Positions 52,851 to 62,954 are shown, counted from the first letter of the stretch. The stretch: DNA of 64,000 nucleotides from Notospermus geniculatus (GCA_002633025.1 NMRB01002315.1:1-64000), one strand, 5' to 3'. Notes: generated by a model from the sequence alone, not told the origin. Made by a program: numbers and translations.

Positions 52851-53078
52851 CTAAGTCAGAACCCTGGGTGTGTTTTCCAAACTCACTGGCAGTACCACCA
52901 CATCTGTACAATTTGCTTCGCAGCTGTCAAAGCACATTTGATATTCCGGCGAATCATCTTCGGCCAGGAACGGGCAGCTTTTGTCGTCCATACACTTGTC
53001 GAGGCAGTCAAGATAAGCGTCGTTTGCCTTGTCAGCGGCAGCGTCTTGTTTCAGCAACGCTGCTCCGATAAGAAAAAC
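52851..53078 (-). CDS. cysteine-rich secreted precursor, array member 1 (terminal exon)
   Basis: Terminal exon on the minus strand. The acceptor TATTTTTCAG precedes 53078 and the exon opens in phase 0 with the leader end VFLIGAALL; the stop TAG is at 52851-52853. It encodes 75 residues with the module C-x3-C-x5-C-x13-C-x3-C-x3-C (CLDKC, SC, MCFDSCEANC). The region before the first Cys is acidic and lacks the Lys-Arg site seen in the other members; a C-terminal extension of about 19 residues follows. An in-frame stop just upstream of the acceptor shows that an upstream exon must supply the ATG. I could not find that exon; a SINE sits in the presumed intron. Paired CX3C motifs suggest two short helices held by disulphides. 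Function is unknown. Confidence 0.65.
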   Translation of the reverse strand, partial: VFLIGAALLKQDAAADKANDAYLDCLDKCMDDKSCPFLAEDDSPEYQMCFDSCEANCTDVVVLPVSLENTPRVLT

Positions 53079-53195
53079 CTGAAAAATAGGCTATTGACTT
53101 ATAGAATGGGGATGATAACAACGGGGTGACCCAAAAAAACCGAACCGATAAAAATGTTAATTAATCCTACATAATTGATAACTGCCTGTAACTGA

Positions 53196-53489
53196 CATCG
53201 GTGGTGTAGTGGTTCGGGCCTCCGACTAGCGGTCAGAGGATCCCGGGTTCGAATCCCGCTGCTGGCGTGAGACTTTGGGCAAGTCTCTTTGCCTCACTGG
53301 CCTCTCTCCACCCAGGTGTATAAATGGGTACCGGTCGGAAATGCTCAGATTGTAGCGCTGAATGAGCAGCTCATCTGAGTTCTACTGAAAGGTTTCAGGA
53401 TAGACTGGGGTTAAAGTGTAAAGTCGGATGACACCTCTACCGTTGTTGATATCAGACTATAAACCCAAACTTTAACTTTAACTTTAACA
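53196..53489 (+). mobile_element. tRNA-derived SINE
   Basis: The tRNA-like head (53200-53270) has A-box-like TGGTGTAGTGG (53202-53212) and a perfect B box GGTTCGAATCC (53246-53256). Then comes a body with TTGGGCAAGTCTCTTTGCC and AGGTGTATAAATGGGTACC, a block widely conserved in metazoan SINEs, and a CTTTAA-repeat tail. It lies in the presumed first intron of the peptide gene at 52851-53078. It is not a functional tRNA gene. Confidence 0.85.
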
Positions 53490-53640
53490 TCCTTCTTAGA
53501 TTTGAGGGAAAATACATCCCTAAGGTTTACCTTAGGACGTTTTATGCATATCACTTAAGAAATGTCCTTCTGTATTAAGGGAAAAACTAAGTTAAGGAGT
53601 TTTATGCATACGGCCCCAGGGCTCGTTGTATGGATAAAAC
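53490..53640. repeat. foldback MITE remnant
   Basis: CCTAAGGTTTACCTTAGGAC and GTTTTATGCATATCACTTAAG / TTAAGGAGTTTTATGCATAC GGCCCC words, of the same terminal style as 46303-46423. Confidence 0.6.
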
Positions 53641-53700
53641 ATCTTAAGTGAACATTTCCCTCATCTACTGTACCAAATAAAAGATTAAGGGAAAGTTTTC

Positions 53701-54072
53701 AATGAGGAACCCGCCGAACTACGCCACGACGTGGCGCTGTCAGTGTAAGACCCGGTGTCGTCCTATTTTCTAACAGTATTTCCATTTACTTCTTGCCCCA
53801 AAATAAACCACTCTGTTTGGTTCGATTTTGATTAAATTACACTGCCCTGTTTCATGTTCAAAGTTGTCCATATATCACTGCTTTGTTTCATCAGAAATGC
53901 CACAGGATGCCAATATTGACAACGTCTTTGGGGAAAATTTCCACGGAAAATTGTGTCGAAAAATGTACACGTGCTTTGACGGCGCGACGTCAACAGCGAG
54001 AAAAGTGACGTCAGTACGTCATTCGGGTCTTATACTGACTGCGCCATCTGCTGTCATGCGGGTTCCCCATTA
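53701..54072. mobile_element. AATGAGGAACCCGC-family MITE, diverged copy
   Basis: AATGAGGAACCCGC at left, GCGGGTTCCCCATT at right. Inner ACGACGTGGCGCTGTCAGTG is mirrored near 54030 (ACTGACTGCGCCATC). It also retains TATTTCCATTTACTTCTTGCC. Confidence 0.85.
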
Positions 54073-54715
54073 AGATGTTTTATGCAATAAGGGCCGTGGT
54101 CCTGTGTAGAGAAGAGCCATGTATTCTTCCCCAGTGTAAAACCATAAAGACATCAAACCCCTGAAGGAACCACTTGAACACACTCTCAATTTATTCAATA
54201 CTTTTAACCACTAGTGACACCTGTTGAGGCAGTGAGTTAGGTTCCTCATTAATACAGTGAGAATTTAGTTAATGGGAAGATGCGTTTTAACTAACTGCCG
54301 ATAGGCGCCGGTAGCACTATCGGACTTTCTGTAAGGTCGGCCCAGCAAAGCCTCTTAATTCATGCAGTCCAACAATAGGCATTGAATTTTAGTTTTATAT
54401 GGCCATGTGCTGTTAACGACCTCACCATGGACATGATGGAGGTATAATACATGTATACATACCTCCCTGACATGACAAGTGTCTTTGGACGTGGTCATGT
54501 ACCAGTGATTTTGATGAGTGGCTACACACAAAAGAACTCTGGCATTGTTTGTATGTAGGCCTCTGATCATAGTGACCATGGTGACCTCTCTTATCTATTT
54601 TTGCTATCCCTCTATTGACGCGGCGAGCACTTATGTGACAATAGTTCTGTTTTCAAACTCAGTGACAGACGGCGTGGTAGGTCTCAACTCGTTCCACCCG
54701 TGTGTACGAAAATCC
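54073..54715. other. gene-free stretch
   Basis: CCACTAGTGACACCTGTTGA near 54210 is the inverse of about 23777-23800. No exon was supported; the first exon of the peptide gene at 52851 could lie here unrecognised. Confidence 0.45.
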
Positions 54716-55010
54716 CGGCGAGAGGTCACACTACTACACATTGTAGTTAAGTAGTCCGACGACAGGTGCGCTGCATGCACTGACTCTTCGGTCATTTCTG
54801 TATTGGTACACATTGTTGGAGGCGCGAAAACGACGCCACTTAATGGCTGCGCCATCTGTAGCCGTGCTAAGAACTAACGTAAACACGGGGATTTCGAAAA
54901 ACACGGCGAGCTTGCCGTGTTTTTGAGACACGGGTTTCTTGAAGCCCGGCAATTCATAGGTGTGACCGCAAAAAACCCGGGGATTTTATGTCGTGTAACC
55001 ACGGCTATTG
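54716..55010. repeat. dispersed element shared with 41583-41880
   Basis: Same block order as the first copy, with a 30-bp insertion near 54797 (TGTATTGGTACACATTGTTG). Confidence 0.8.
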
Positions 55011-55365
55011 GCTTCACACGCCCTCATCACTCTGCTCGGATTGGCGAAATGAGCACAGTGAATAACGCAGATCTACAGCTAGTTCTTACACCTTAAAAAC
55101 TGAGCAATCTTACTATCAAGCTCAGAACTGTACGAAAAGACCAGAACTGCCATGACTGAAACTTTCTTTATTATTTTGTGTTGCACTTTTTTGCGGCGAA
55201 TTACACGTATGGCTGTGCTTCGGTTTGGTCGTCCCGGCAGAAATAGTTTCCATTTTAGAAGCAACCAAATCGAGCCAATCAGGTTCGTTGAATTTGGTCA
55301 CGTGATTTCGTGAGGTAAACATAACCATGTGCCACCATGGAGGCAGCGATCGTGAATGACGTCAA
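55011..55365. mobile_element. GGCTTCAAACGCC element, copy 2
   Basis: GGCTTCACACGCCCTCATCA at left; TGCACTTTTTTGCGGCGAATT and TTTTAGAAGCAACCAAATCG inside. The right terminus is lost. It directly follows the 54716-55010 repeat. Confidence 0.8.
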
Positions 55366-55824
55366 GCGGGAACATGTTGAATTTTAACAATAAAATTGCC
55401 TATTTTAGCGTAAATTAAACACTCCAGACTGAAGAGCAACGTCATTGATTCTGAATGACGTGTCGCACATAACGTCGCGAACGATGCGCGACGTCAATGA
55501 CGTTTTCAACGTCGCAACGCATGCGCTTTTGTGTTAAAACTGAGTTGTTGCCCAGCGCCTCCTTTGGGTACGGCGGTTCCAGCATTGGACCGTGAACTCC
55601 TGGTGGTCAACCACTCTATGGTGGCTGCTTGTTCACCCAATCTTGTAGCTCCTTGTAAACCTTTCTCAAAATGAATAAAACACCAGTGTATTCATGCTGT
55701 TATTATTGTGTCACATTTCTTACATTAAAGCGGTTTCAAATTTAATCTTTTTTTCAAATTAGAATCTTATAGGATTTCTTGTCCGTTACTTCTTCTCTGT
55801 GAGAAACCCCGTAACATTTTATCC

Positions 55825-55973
55825 CGCCAGGGGGCGCTGTGAGCGGTTGTACCGAAGACGTCAAAAACAGAGCAAAGCAACGTAATGACGCCGCGCCATG
55901 ACGTCCTTGACGCGGTGCAACACGGACGAGACGTCATAAAAGGTACAACCACTCACAGCGCCTCCTAGTGGCG
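55825..55973. mobile_element. 149-bp gacgtc-rich MITE
   Basis: CGCCAGGGGGCGCTGTGAGC then GGTTGTACC at left; GGTACAACC then ACTCACAGCGCCTCCTAG at right. It has inserted in the 3' flank of the peptide gene at 56023, splitting sequence otherwise similar to the 3' flanks of the 59.7 and 63.1 kb genes. Confidence 0.9.
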
Positions 55974-56022
55974 ATAGTTCAGTCCGTTTCTCATTCAGGC
56001 ACATGATTTTTCAACTAAACTA

Positions 56023-56268
56023 TTAAACTCCCGGCATGGAGTTGCACCTTCCTTTGCAAAGGACGGCACGGCAGTGTTCTTGGGGTGCCGTCCTCTTAAA
56101 ATAACAGCCTTCAGCCGCAATACATTTTTTCATGCAGTCATCGTCTCTTTTCTCAAGTTCAGGATCCGTGTTTGCGAATTTGGCAACCCAGTCATCACCT
56201 GGCCAGTTGCGCTTTTCCTCAAACGTAGCAGTGCCTGGTATCACCACGGCTGCTGTGATGAGTATGAC
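56023..56268 (-). CDS. cysteine-rich secreted precursor, array member 2 (terminal exon)
   Basis: Terminal exon, minus strand. The acceptor ATATTTCAG precedes 56268 and it opens in phase 0 with VILITAAVVIPGTA, a leader end; stop TAA at 56023-56025. It encodes 81 residues: leader end, propeptide with FEEKRN and PELEKR, then the mature module C-x3-C-x5-C-x10-C-x4-C-x3-C (CMKKC, GC, HC, LCKGRC). A Lys-Arg site sits three residues before the first Cys. An upstream in-frame TGA shows that the ATG must come from another exon, not located. The intron just before the acceptor is a MITE terminus. At 55717-55760 the 3' flank retains ACATTAAAGCGGTTTC, like the other members. Confidence 0.7.
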   Translation of the reverse strand, partial: VILITAAVVIPGTATFEEKRNWPGDDWVAKFANTDPELEKRDDDCMKKCIAAEGCYFKRTAPQEHCRAVLCKGRCNSMPGV

Positions 56269-56274
56269 CTGAAA

Positions 56275-56300
56275 TATAGAGGTTCTTCACGTGACGTCAC
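56275..56300. repeat. MITE terminus abutting the splice acceptor of the 56.2-kb gene
   Basis: ATAGAGGTTCTTCACGTGAC GTCAC: one end of the ATAGAGGTTCTTCAC family, ending within a few bases of the acceptor AG at 56269-56270. Read on the minus strand it supplies AACCTCTAT upstream of ATTTCAG. Confidence 0.85.
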
Positions 56301-56319
56301 ACCCTAATGATGAACCGGC

Positions 56320-57430
56320 GCGCCCTAAGGAGGCGCTGGGCAACAACTCAGTTTTTTTCACAAAAGCGCATGCGTGGCGACGTTGAAAACGTCATTGACG
56401 TCGCGCATCGTCCGTGACGTTATGTGCGATATGTTTTTTTGTACATGTATTCAGAATCAACGACGTTGCTGTTCGGTCTGTTATTTACGCTAAAGTAGTC
56501 AATTTTATCGTTGAAATTAAACATGGCCCGCTAGTCTCGCGCAACCAGCCCCTCGGTCATACTCCGAGGTCGCCAGACCGAGGGTCTGGCACGGGACGCA
56601 ATTCGCATTGAATTTTCTTATTCCGAAAATTCAAAATAAGAGGAGCTTCGCTGATTGGCTAGTCACTACCAATGCGTCATGGATCTCAAAAGTTGGTGAC
56701 GTAGGCTGCAGGAGGAATAATGGCTGCGCCCNAATATTCTGCATCATCAAAAACGTCAATCGGGTTCTCGGATCATGGACAATGCGTTCCCTCCCCATAA
56801 CCTGATGCATTTCAGCGAGTTAAAGATCCGCCTTGCCATGTTGACTGCCAAAACCTGCAGGGAAAGTCATGTTAGAACCATGCTAAGGACTTAGACGTAC
56901 CCCGGAGCTACTCTAAAGTTAGAATACAACTCAGAACCGTACTAAGCAAAGAATGGTTTTATGGAATAGGCTTAGCAAGCAACTAAGAGATAGAATGATT
57001 CTAGTGCGGTTTGGCAGCCAACTAGGCCTTAGAATGGTTTTATGGATTTGGGCCCAGATTTCTATTTCATATTCGTTATTTTTCTCAGGGGTGGTGTTGT
57101 TGCAGGCTACTCTCATCGATTGCGGTGACCAGCCCATTGCCTAACCACATACATGTACATGTACTGGTATTAATTTTCCAATAAAATTCTTGAAAAAGTC
57201 TTAAAAAGGTGTTAAATTTTATTGACACGGAGCTGCAGGAACCCTGTGGGATATTCTTGACCTTGTTCTTGGCATGCACAGCAAGGCTTTAAAAAACCTA
57301 AAAACTTGTGTACACTGGTGGACAGAAACATTAGGACAGGGCCAGACCCAAAAATACAGTAAACATCGCATAAGTCGGATGCAAATGGGCCAGCAAATTT
57401 TGTCCGACTTAGAGAAAATCTGCCTTGGAC
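56320..57430. other. no gene recognised
   Basis: At 56325-56440 a GGCGCTGGGCAACAACTCAG / CATGCGTGGCGACGTTGAAA block matches the inverse of 55440-55570. Near 56880-57060 a TTTTATGGATTTGGGCCC foldback terminus is present. An N lies at 56732. The missing first exon of the 56.2-kb gene should lie in this direction. Confidence 0.5.
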
Positions 57431-57432
57431 AT

Positions 57433-57860
57433 CTACTCCTACCTATTCTCCTACCTATACTCCTGCCTATGCTCCTATACTCCTGCCTATGCTCCTGCCT
57501 ATACTCCTGCCTATTCTCCTACCTACATGTATACTCCTGCCTATGCTCCTATACTCCTGCCTATGCTCCTGCCTATACTCCTGCCTATACACCTGCCTAT
57601 GCTCCTGCCTATGCTCTTGCCTATGCTCCTGCCTATACTCCTGCCTATACATTACTCCTGCCTATACTGCTGCATATTCTCCTGCATATACTCCTGCCTA
57701 TAGGCCTGCCTATGCTCCTGCCTATACTCCTGCCTATGCTCCTGCCTATACGCCTGCCTATGCTCCTGCCTATACGTCTGCCTATACGCCTGCCTATGCT
57801 CCTGCCTATACTCCTGCCTATACTCCTGCGTATGCTCCTGCGTATGCTCCTGCCTATGCA
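57433..57860 (+). repeat. 12-bp minisatellite (CTCCTGCCTATR)n
   Basis: More than 30 units of CTCCTGCCTAT plus A or G, with a few variants (CATATT, TACATGTA, GCGTAT). Because the unit is a multiple of three, several frames stay open on both strands, giving PAYAPAYT, LLPILLPM, RQEHRQEY and IGRSIGRS repeats. None is a credible gene. Confidence 0.95.
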
Positions 57861-57905
57861 GGCGCGGATCCAGGGGGTCGGGGTCGTGACACCCCCGCTC
57901 GCCAC
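57858..57905 (+). repeat. fragment with CAGGCGCGGATCCAGGGGG terminus
   Basis: The same terminus type as the inner element at 60181-60459, lying directly at the edge of the minisatellite. The other end was not found. Confidence 0.65.
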
Positions 57906-58524
57906 AACCAATCATTTGTGTTGTCAATAGTTTGTGACAATAAGCAAAAAAAACCGCAAGACTAAAGCTTCTGTTTGATACTGAGATGCCAGGAAATCGC
58001 ATATACGGCCTTCTAGATTTCAGACCCCCCGTTGGTGCAGGTATTGTCAGCGCCCGCCTACAACGACCGCTCTCGGACGTTAAGAGGGCAAAGGCCCAGA
58101 AAAGCCAGAGACTGAGTTAATTCTGCTTGCCATGCTTACCAATATCATTGCGCACTTCATGGGTACAATCTTTCCTAAGTCTGTAATTACAAAGTAAATA
58201 GGGATATTAAGATAACTCCGACTCCAGAGGACTCTTTTTTGGGAACTACGTCATCACATACAACGGGGTTTTCCAAAGCAATGGTGTTTACTCATTCAAG
58301 AGAACGAATAGACCCCGCATGGGTGGTAAATTTATCTCCGACTTGAAAAATCCGAATTTTAGCACCTCGGAATGGGAGTCGGAGTTGGACCAGATCTTAA
58401 CCTCTCTAATATCCCGTTATATATAAAAATTCGTGCTTTCATATTGGGATGCTGGGAATCTTCTACCAGATAAATCAACATAAAAGTTCCCAATCTCCAA
58501 GATGAAACGCGCCAAAAATGATAC
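57906..58524. other. gene-free stretch
   Basis: An inverted pair (AATCCGAATTTTAGCACCTC region and GACTCCAGAGGACTC) is weak. Nothing else. Confidence 0.45.
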
Positions 58525-58680
58525 AGTAGGGAGGTTTAGAAATCAAACGATAAACGTAAACTTTACAACAACGTTATTTTTCATACTACACATTCACCAG
58601 ATTTTATATTGCATTTTCGGTACAAAATAACGTTGTCGTTAAGGTTTACGTTTAACATTTGATTTCTAAACCTCCCTAAT
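58525..58680. mobile_element. palindromic MITE, copy 3 of 3
   Basis: AGTAGGGAGGTTTAGAAATC, AACGATAAACGTAAAC; the inverse right arm ends GATTTCTAAACCTCCCTAAT. Confidence 0.85.
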
Positions 58681-59136
58681 GAAAATGGACCTACCTTTGA
58701 ATTCAATGGATTCCTGGAGTAAAGTAACTCACTGGATGCACTTCCGTTTTCCACAACTGTTCAAAGTGGACTTGTCATCTGTTTACAGTTAGAACTTTTA
58801 TAATGTACATCACACATCTGTTGCCTAATCTCCTCGGATACAAATACTGGCGTTGACAAAAGATTTGAAGCAATGTGATTTTTTAAAAACATTTCTATGC
58901 AATAATATTTGTTTTTGAGACATAGACAGGCTCACAAACACAGTTAGAAATGCAAGTCTTCTTTATTTCCAATAAATTGCAAAATTAATTAAATTTTGAA
59001 TCCAAACAGATGGAGTTCCGAGTCTATAAAACAAAGTAAGTGGTATTTTGTATCCTATCATGATTCTGCGTTCGTTCAGCTCCCGGGTTTAGGAGATTAG
59101 ACGGATTGTATAAGTTTTAATTAAAAGAAATTAAAA

Positions 59137-59290
59137 GAGCCCGGTATTGCCACTTTTTCTCGACAGCTGGCGCCACCATCGCCGTGCGCACACGGACTAA
59201 CTACAATAGGGAGTTTTCTCACAGCCCCCGAAACGCCAACGCGAACGCCAAACCCATTGCTCAATGCCACGAAGAGAGCACCGAACAAAA
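59137..59290. repeat. two adjoining MITE fragments
   Basis: 59137-59190 is the inverse of the 2383-2594 family end (CCCGGTATTGCCACTTTTTC). 59205-59290 (AGGGAGTTTTCTCACAGCCC, CGAACGCCAAACCCATTG) is the left half of the 37121-37248 family. Confidence 0.8.
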
Positions 59291-59391
59291 ATCAGACCAA
59301 ATGGCATGTCGTTTTAAGAAAATTTCTCAAAATGGGAAAAAGTTTCTCCCAATTTGAGATATTGAAAAATTCGTGCAAAATTCAGTCTTTT

Positions 59392-59478
59392 CTAGAGTTT
59401 CAGATTGTAAAGTTCCACTTGAAAAAGACCCCGGTTGGGGTCGAAAATTCGTGAATTCTGGAGATTGACTTCTCTCTT
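59392..59478 (+). repeat. GACCCCGGTTGGGGTC hairpin element
   Basis: The hairpin spans 59427-59442; the flanks AGATTGTAAAGTTCCA and GAATTCTGGAGATTGACTTC match 14938-15025 almost exactly. Confidence 0.8.
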
Positions 59479-59514
59479 ATTAAGAATGAAATAAGACATC
59501 AATGTAATCATTAT

Positions 59515-59520
59515 TTTATT
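59515..59520 (-). terminator. poly(A) signal of the 59.9-kb peptide gene
   Basis: AATAAA on the minus strand about 180 bp past the stop. The equivalent AATAAA is conserved at 62955-62960 for the neighbouring gene. Confidence 0.7.
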
Positions 59521-59697
59521 TTTCACTCAAATCTTACATTAATGCGGTTCCGAATTAAACGTTTTGTCAAATAACAACTCAAAAGTTTTTTTTCCGATTC
59601 TGTTCCTAAATACGGTAGGTTTCACAGGATATGTAAGAGCATTTCTTTTTATGTATCATCCGCCTGTCAAATGACGTACCGTTTTTTCCTTCAGTTT

Positions 59698-60045
59698 TTA
59701 TGGGCAAGAGGTACTAGTATTACAATTTTCAATGCAGCTCACTCGCCAGAGCACATTTAAATTCTCCTCACAGCGGTCTTTGCATTTTTCAACGCACTGC
59801 TCTCTTTCCTCCCTTTTGTCCAATGTGCGGCGATCGTAATCTGGGCTTATTGTCACAACCGTCGCAGCGCTTGCCACCATAGCGAATGCGACCAGGAACA
59901 CCTGAAAAATTGGACCAAGAGTGGTGAACATGTCACCGTATTTTTGACTTTGGAGAGTAATATAATTTTATCACGTTAATTGGGACTTTATTGCCGCCAG
60001 AGGACACCACCAAGTTTTGCTTACCACTAGCATTGCAGACTTCAT
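59698..60045 (-). CDS. cysteine-rich secreted precursor, array member 3 (complete, two exons)
   Basis: Minus strand. Exon 1 is 60025-60045 (MKSAMLV, donor GTAAGC, phase 0). A 123-nt intron follows, then exon 2 at 59698-59901 (acceptor ATTTTTCAG), with stop TAA at 59698-59700. The product is 74 aa. The leader MKSAMLVVFLVAFAMVASA is a good signal peptide. Next is a propeptide (PDYDRRTLDKR) with dibasic sites, then a mature part of about 37 residues with C-x3-C-x3-C-x11-C-x3-C-x5-C (CVEKCKDRC, SCIENC, SC). An ATG inside the intron (59931) is in frame and could also give a leader if the intron is kept. A MITE begins about 60 bp upstream of the ATG. The scaffold of paired CX3C motifs suggests a disulphide-braced helical hairpin. 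Target unknown; host defence, signalling or another extracellular role are all open. Confidence 0.78.
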
Positions 60046-60105
60046 TGCTGGGTACCAGTTCTGCTTCCTGCAAGTAGGAAGTAAATGTCCCGTCATATGA
60101 AACTT

Positions 60106-60650
60106 TAAAGGCCCGTCTACACGATCATACATTTGTTCAAAACATCATCGTACATTTGTATGATGATGTATGATGATGTCCAGGCACGGATCCAGGATTG
60201 ACAGAAAGGGGGGGCGGAGCTCGACGTCGCCCGACGGAGGTGGTGAGCACCGGAAGGACGAAGCTGAAAGGGGGGTCTGGGGGTCCTCCCCCAGAAAAAA
60301 TTGACAATTTTAAGTGCTTTTAGATGCATTTTCCTGGCATCTGAGAGCAAAATACTTGAATTTTTATGTGATTAAATTTTTCTTGCTAAAAAAAATCACT
60401 ACTCTGCCACAAATAGGGGGGGCGTACGTCCCTTCCGCCCCCCTCTGGATCCGTGCCTGATGTCCAAGCTTGTTGTGGATTTCCGTCTATACAATGCAGC
60501 TAAAAGTTTGAACATCATCATACGTGTTGGATGCTATTCAAGTTTGTTGGGAAAACAGTCCACGCCGATCATACATTTGTCCATGAACATCATCATACAA
60601 ATGTATGATGATGTTTTGAACAAATGTATGATCGTGTAGACGGGCCTTTA
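60106..60650. mobile_element. MITE with TAAAGGCCCGTCTACACGATC ends, carrying a nested element
   Basis: TAAAGGCCCGTCTACACGAT, CATACATTTGTTCAAAACAT at left, mirrored at right. A second element (60181-60459) interrupts it. It lies immediately upstream of the peptide gene at 60045, so it forms part of its promoter region. Confidence 0.9.
60181..60459. mobile_element. nested element with CAGGCACGGATCCAGG ends
   Basis: CAGGCACGGATCCAGG at 60181 and CTGGATCCGTGCCTG ending at 60459. It is flanked on both sides by ATGTC (GATGTCC if the ends are trimmed by one base), a likely target-site duplication. Marine invertebrate genomes carry many elements with this end type; I do not assign the superfamily. 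Confidence 0.85.
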
Positions 60651-60845
60651 TAGGCACTGGTCAACTACTTGCTTCTTGCTGGATTTAGGGTTTACCACCA
60701 GACCAGACAACACCTATATTTCTTCTCACACGGCCTTTAAATCCATCTCTATTCACTCAATCAGACTTCTATCACATTCCAGTCGTTCATTAAATTGTTC
60801 AGTTTGAAAGAACATCGCTTCATATTTTCTGTACTACAGTTGTTC

Positions 60846-61205
60846 TATAGAGGTTCTTCACTGACGATTGTGACGTCACTGCCGCGACGAGATGCCGCCA
60901 TGTTGGACGTCACGTCCAACGCATTTGTAGCTTCAGGTGACGTCCAACATGGCTGACGTGCGAATTATGACGTCAATGATGACGTCACGTGAAGTTCCTC
61001 TATAGAGGTTCTTCACTGACGCCACAACGGTCACGTGACTGCAAAGAATCGGCCATGTTGGCCGTCAAATGGCCGGCGACGACGTCAAAACTATCACGTC
61101 ATGACATTTTGACGTCAGGATCTGTTTGTTGACGCTGTGTTCATGCCGTGACGCCGCTTGACATTTTGACGGGCAACATGGCGGCACCGTGTCGTCATGG
61201 ACAAC
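60846..61205. mobile_element. two head-to-tail ATAGAGGTTCTTCAC-family MITEs
   Basis: The first (60846-61003) has ATAGAGGTTCTTCACTGACG and CACGTGAAGTTCCTCTAT ends with two inverted GACGTCCAACATGGC/GCCATGTTGGACGTC blocks. The second starts at 61002, sharing the TAT, and is colinear with 33519-33756 but lacks its right end (stops near GTCGTCATGGA, 61201). Confidence 0.85.
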
Positions 61206-61840
61206 TGCGCCAAAAGGATGTTAAAAATGGACCTACCTTTGAATTGGGGAGTCTTTTCCAGAAAATGCTTAATGAGTAGAATACCTTGATGCACGTCCCT
61301 TCTCCAGAACTGTTCAAACTGAACTGGTCATCTGTTGACAGTTTTAAAACTGATATAACGTTGGACTACAACACACCTGTTGTGTACCGTAATCCTCTCG
61401 GATGCAAAATAATAATAAACGAAACTGCAGTATTTTCCGGCTTAGGATCTTATAGGTGAGTAGATACAGTATGTTTGCTATTGTGAATCAAATGGCTTAG
61501 TTGTCTTTGATTCGTAGATTAGAACGTTCTATGAAATTTAATTAAACGTGTAAAAAGGAAAGGAAGCCGTATCTACAGGTGTTTGAGATTATCGAGACAT
61601 TTTATGTAATTCCTATCACAGTAATGTTGCTTTTTCAGACTCAGGCTCTCCAATATTTTATCTACTGGTGGAAATGCAACTCATGTATATTTTTACGCTA
61701 TACAAAATATTATTATTATTATTATTATTATTATTTTCGGATCTTCCAATGAATGGCATAAATGTCTAAACCAAATAGACGCAGTTTCGTGTTTAAAGTG
61801 GCCTTATGTACCTTTTGTGATGCTGAGTCGGTTGGCGCCC
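61206..61840. other. no gene; (TTA)n microsatellite
   Basis: (TTA)n at about 61709-61735. AATGGACCTACCTTTGAATT at about 61227-61246 also occurs at 58683, so the 61.2 and 58.7 kb flanks are duplicated pieces of the peptide-gene repeat unit. Confidence 0.6.
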
Positions 61841-61954
61841 AGGCCCCGTATTCATATAAAAACTACTTAAGTCTAAGTATGACACTTATCCTTTGTTCAA
61901 CACAAAAGATAAATATCACACTCAGACTTAAGTAGTTTTATGAATACGGGGCCT
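61841..61954. mobile_element. 114-bp foldback MITE, copy 2
   Basis: AGGCCCCGTATTCATATAAA with ACTACTTAAGTCTAAG at left, mirrored by CTTAAGTAGTTTTATGAATACGGGGCCT. Pair of 31849-31953. Confidence 0.9.
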
Positions 61955-62049
61955 GGGTAGCAGATTAGACAAAAAAAGTTTTAATTAAAAGAAAGTAATG
62001 TTTGCAGGTGTTCTAAATACATTTGAGCACTGACTCGTCTTGTTCAGCC

Positions 62050-62115
62050 GTTGGTATTGTATTGTATTGTATCGCATTTGTATTGCATTGTAGTTGTATC
62101 GTATTGTATTGTACA
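62050..62115 (+). repeat. (TATTG)n-type microsatellite
   Basis: Imperfect TATTG / TATCG pentamers. Confidence 0.8.
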
Positions 62116-62459
62116 TGTATTTGTTTCCATCAGCAGCCGTATATTGGCGTACACTGGCATTGCATGCATGATGGCGTGACAATGAACGGACACAGTCCAT
62201 AGATAATTATTACACCCCTAACTGATAGTGATGCATATCCCTGCTACAAGTGCCTAAACTACACTAACCCCTACCCCTACCCCAGTCATTTGACCACTTT
62301 GGCAAGTTTTCTGACCCTACTATCTTTAGAGGGTATGTAAAGGGGGTTACACTATTTCGATCGCCATAAAATATATATTTTTGTGATCAGAGAAGATGTC
62401 CACAAGTTTTTAGGGGGCCCTGCATTCGTTAGAAACAAATCGGGTACCGGCAAACAAAA

Positions 62460-62859
62460 GGAGGCGCTGATCATCAACTCGGTTAAAACGCAGGTGCGCA
62501 TGCCTTTGCGATTGTTGAACGTCATCAGCCGTCGTGCGTCATTCTGACGTTACAAAAACTGCGTCATTCACAACCCATGACGTCGACCATTCGCCTGTCG
62601 TTTACGCTAAAATGGCACTTTATACTTCATATTTATCGATTAAATTCATCATGTTCCCGCAGAGATTTTTGCTCAAAAGCCATAAGATATATTTTAGCAC
62701 TTCTGTACTTAATGATAGAAAATTAAAATCAGAAATTGAGTGCAATGTTTTAGTTATATTTGGCCTAGAAACAGGGTGTGCTATTCAGAATTAATTGGAA
62801 AATAACGTTAGCCTCACTTTCAATGACGCAGTTCTGACCGAGTTGATAATCAGCGCCGC
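62460..62859. mobile_element. 400-bp foldback with GGAGGCGCTGATCATCAACTC ends
   Basis: GGAGGCGCTGATCATCAACT CGGTT at left, mirrored by GACCGAGTTGATAATCAGCG at right. GACGTT/AACGTC words lie inside. The left end resembles 56325-56350. Confidence 0.8.
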
Positions 62860-62954
62860 GTCGCGGATTAGGTCTGCCGGTACCTCATTGCAATAATACC
62901 CTAAAGCTACTACACTATATCAAGAATGAAATAAAACATCAGTATAATCATACT

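Noticed and set aside
53200-53270. tRNA gene
   Set aside because: Good A and B boxes, but the tRNA-like head continues directly into a SINE body and tail, and the cloverleaf arms are imperfect.
57274-57965. Long Pro-Ala-Tyr and Leu-Pro-Ile repeat frames, and Arg-Gln-Glu-His / Ile-Gly-Arg-Ser frames on the other strand
   Set aside because: All are translations of the same 12-bp minisatellite; several frames are open at once, as expected from the unit length.
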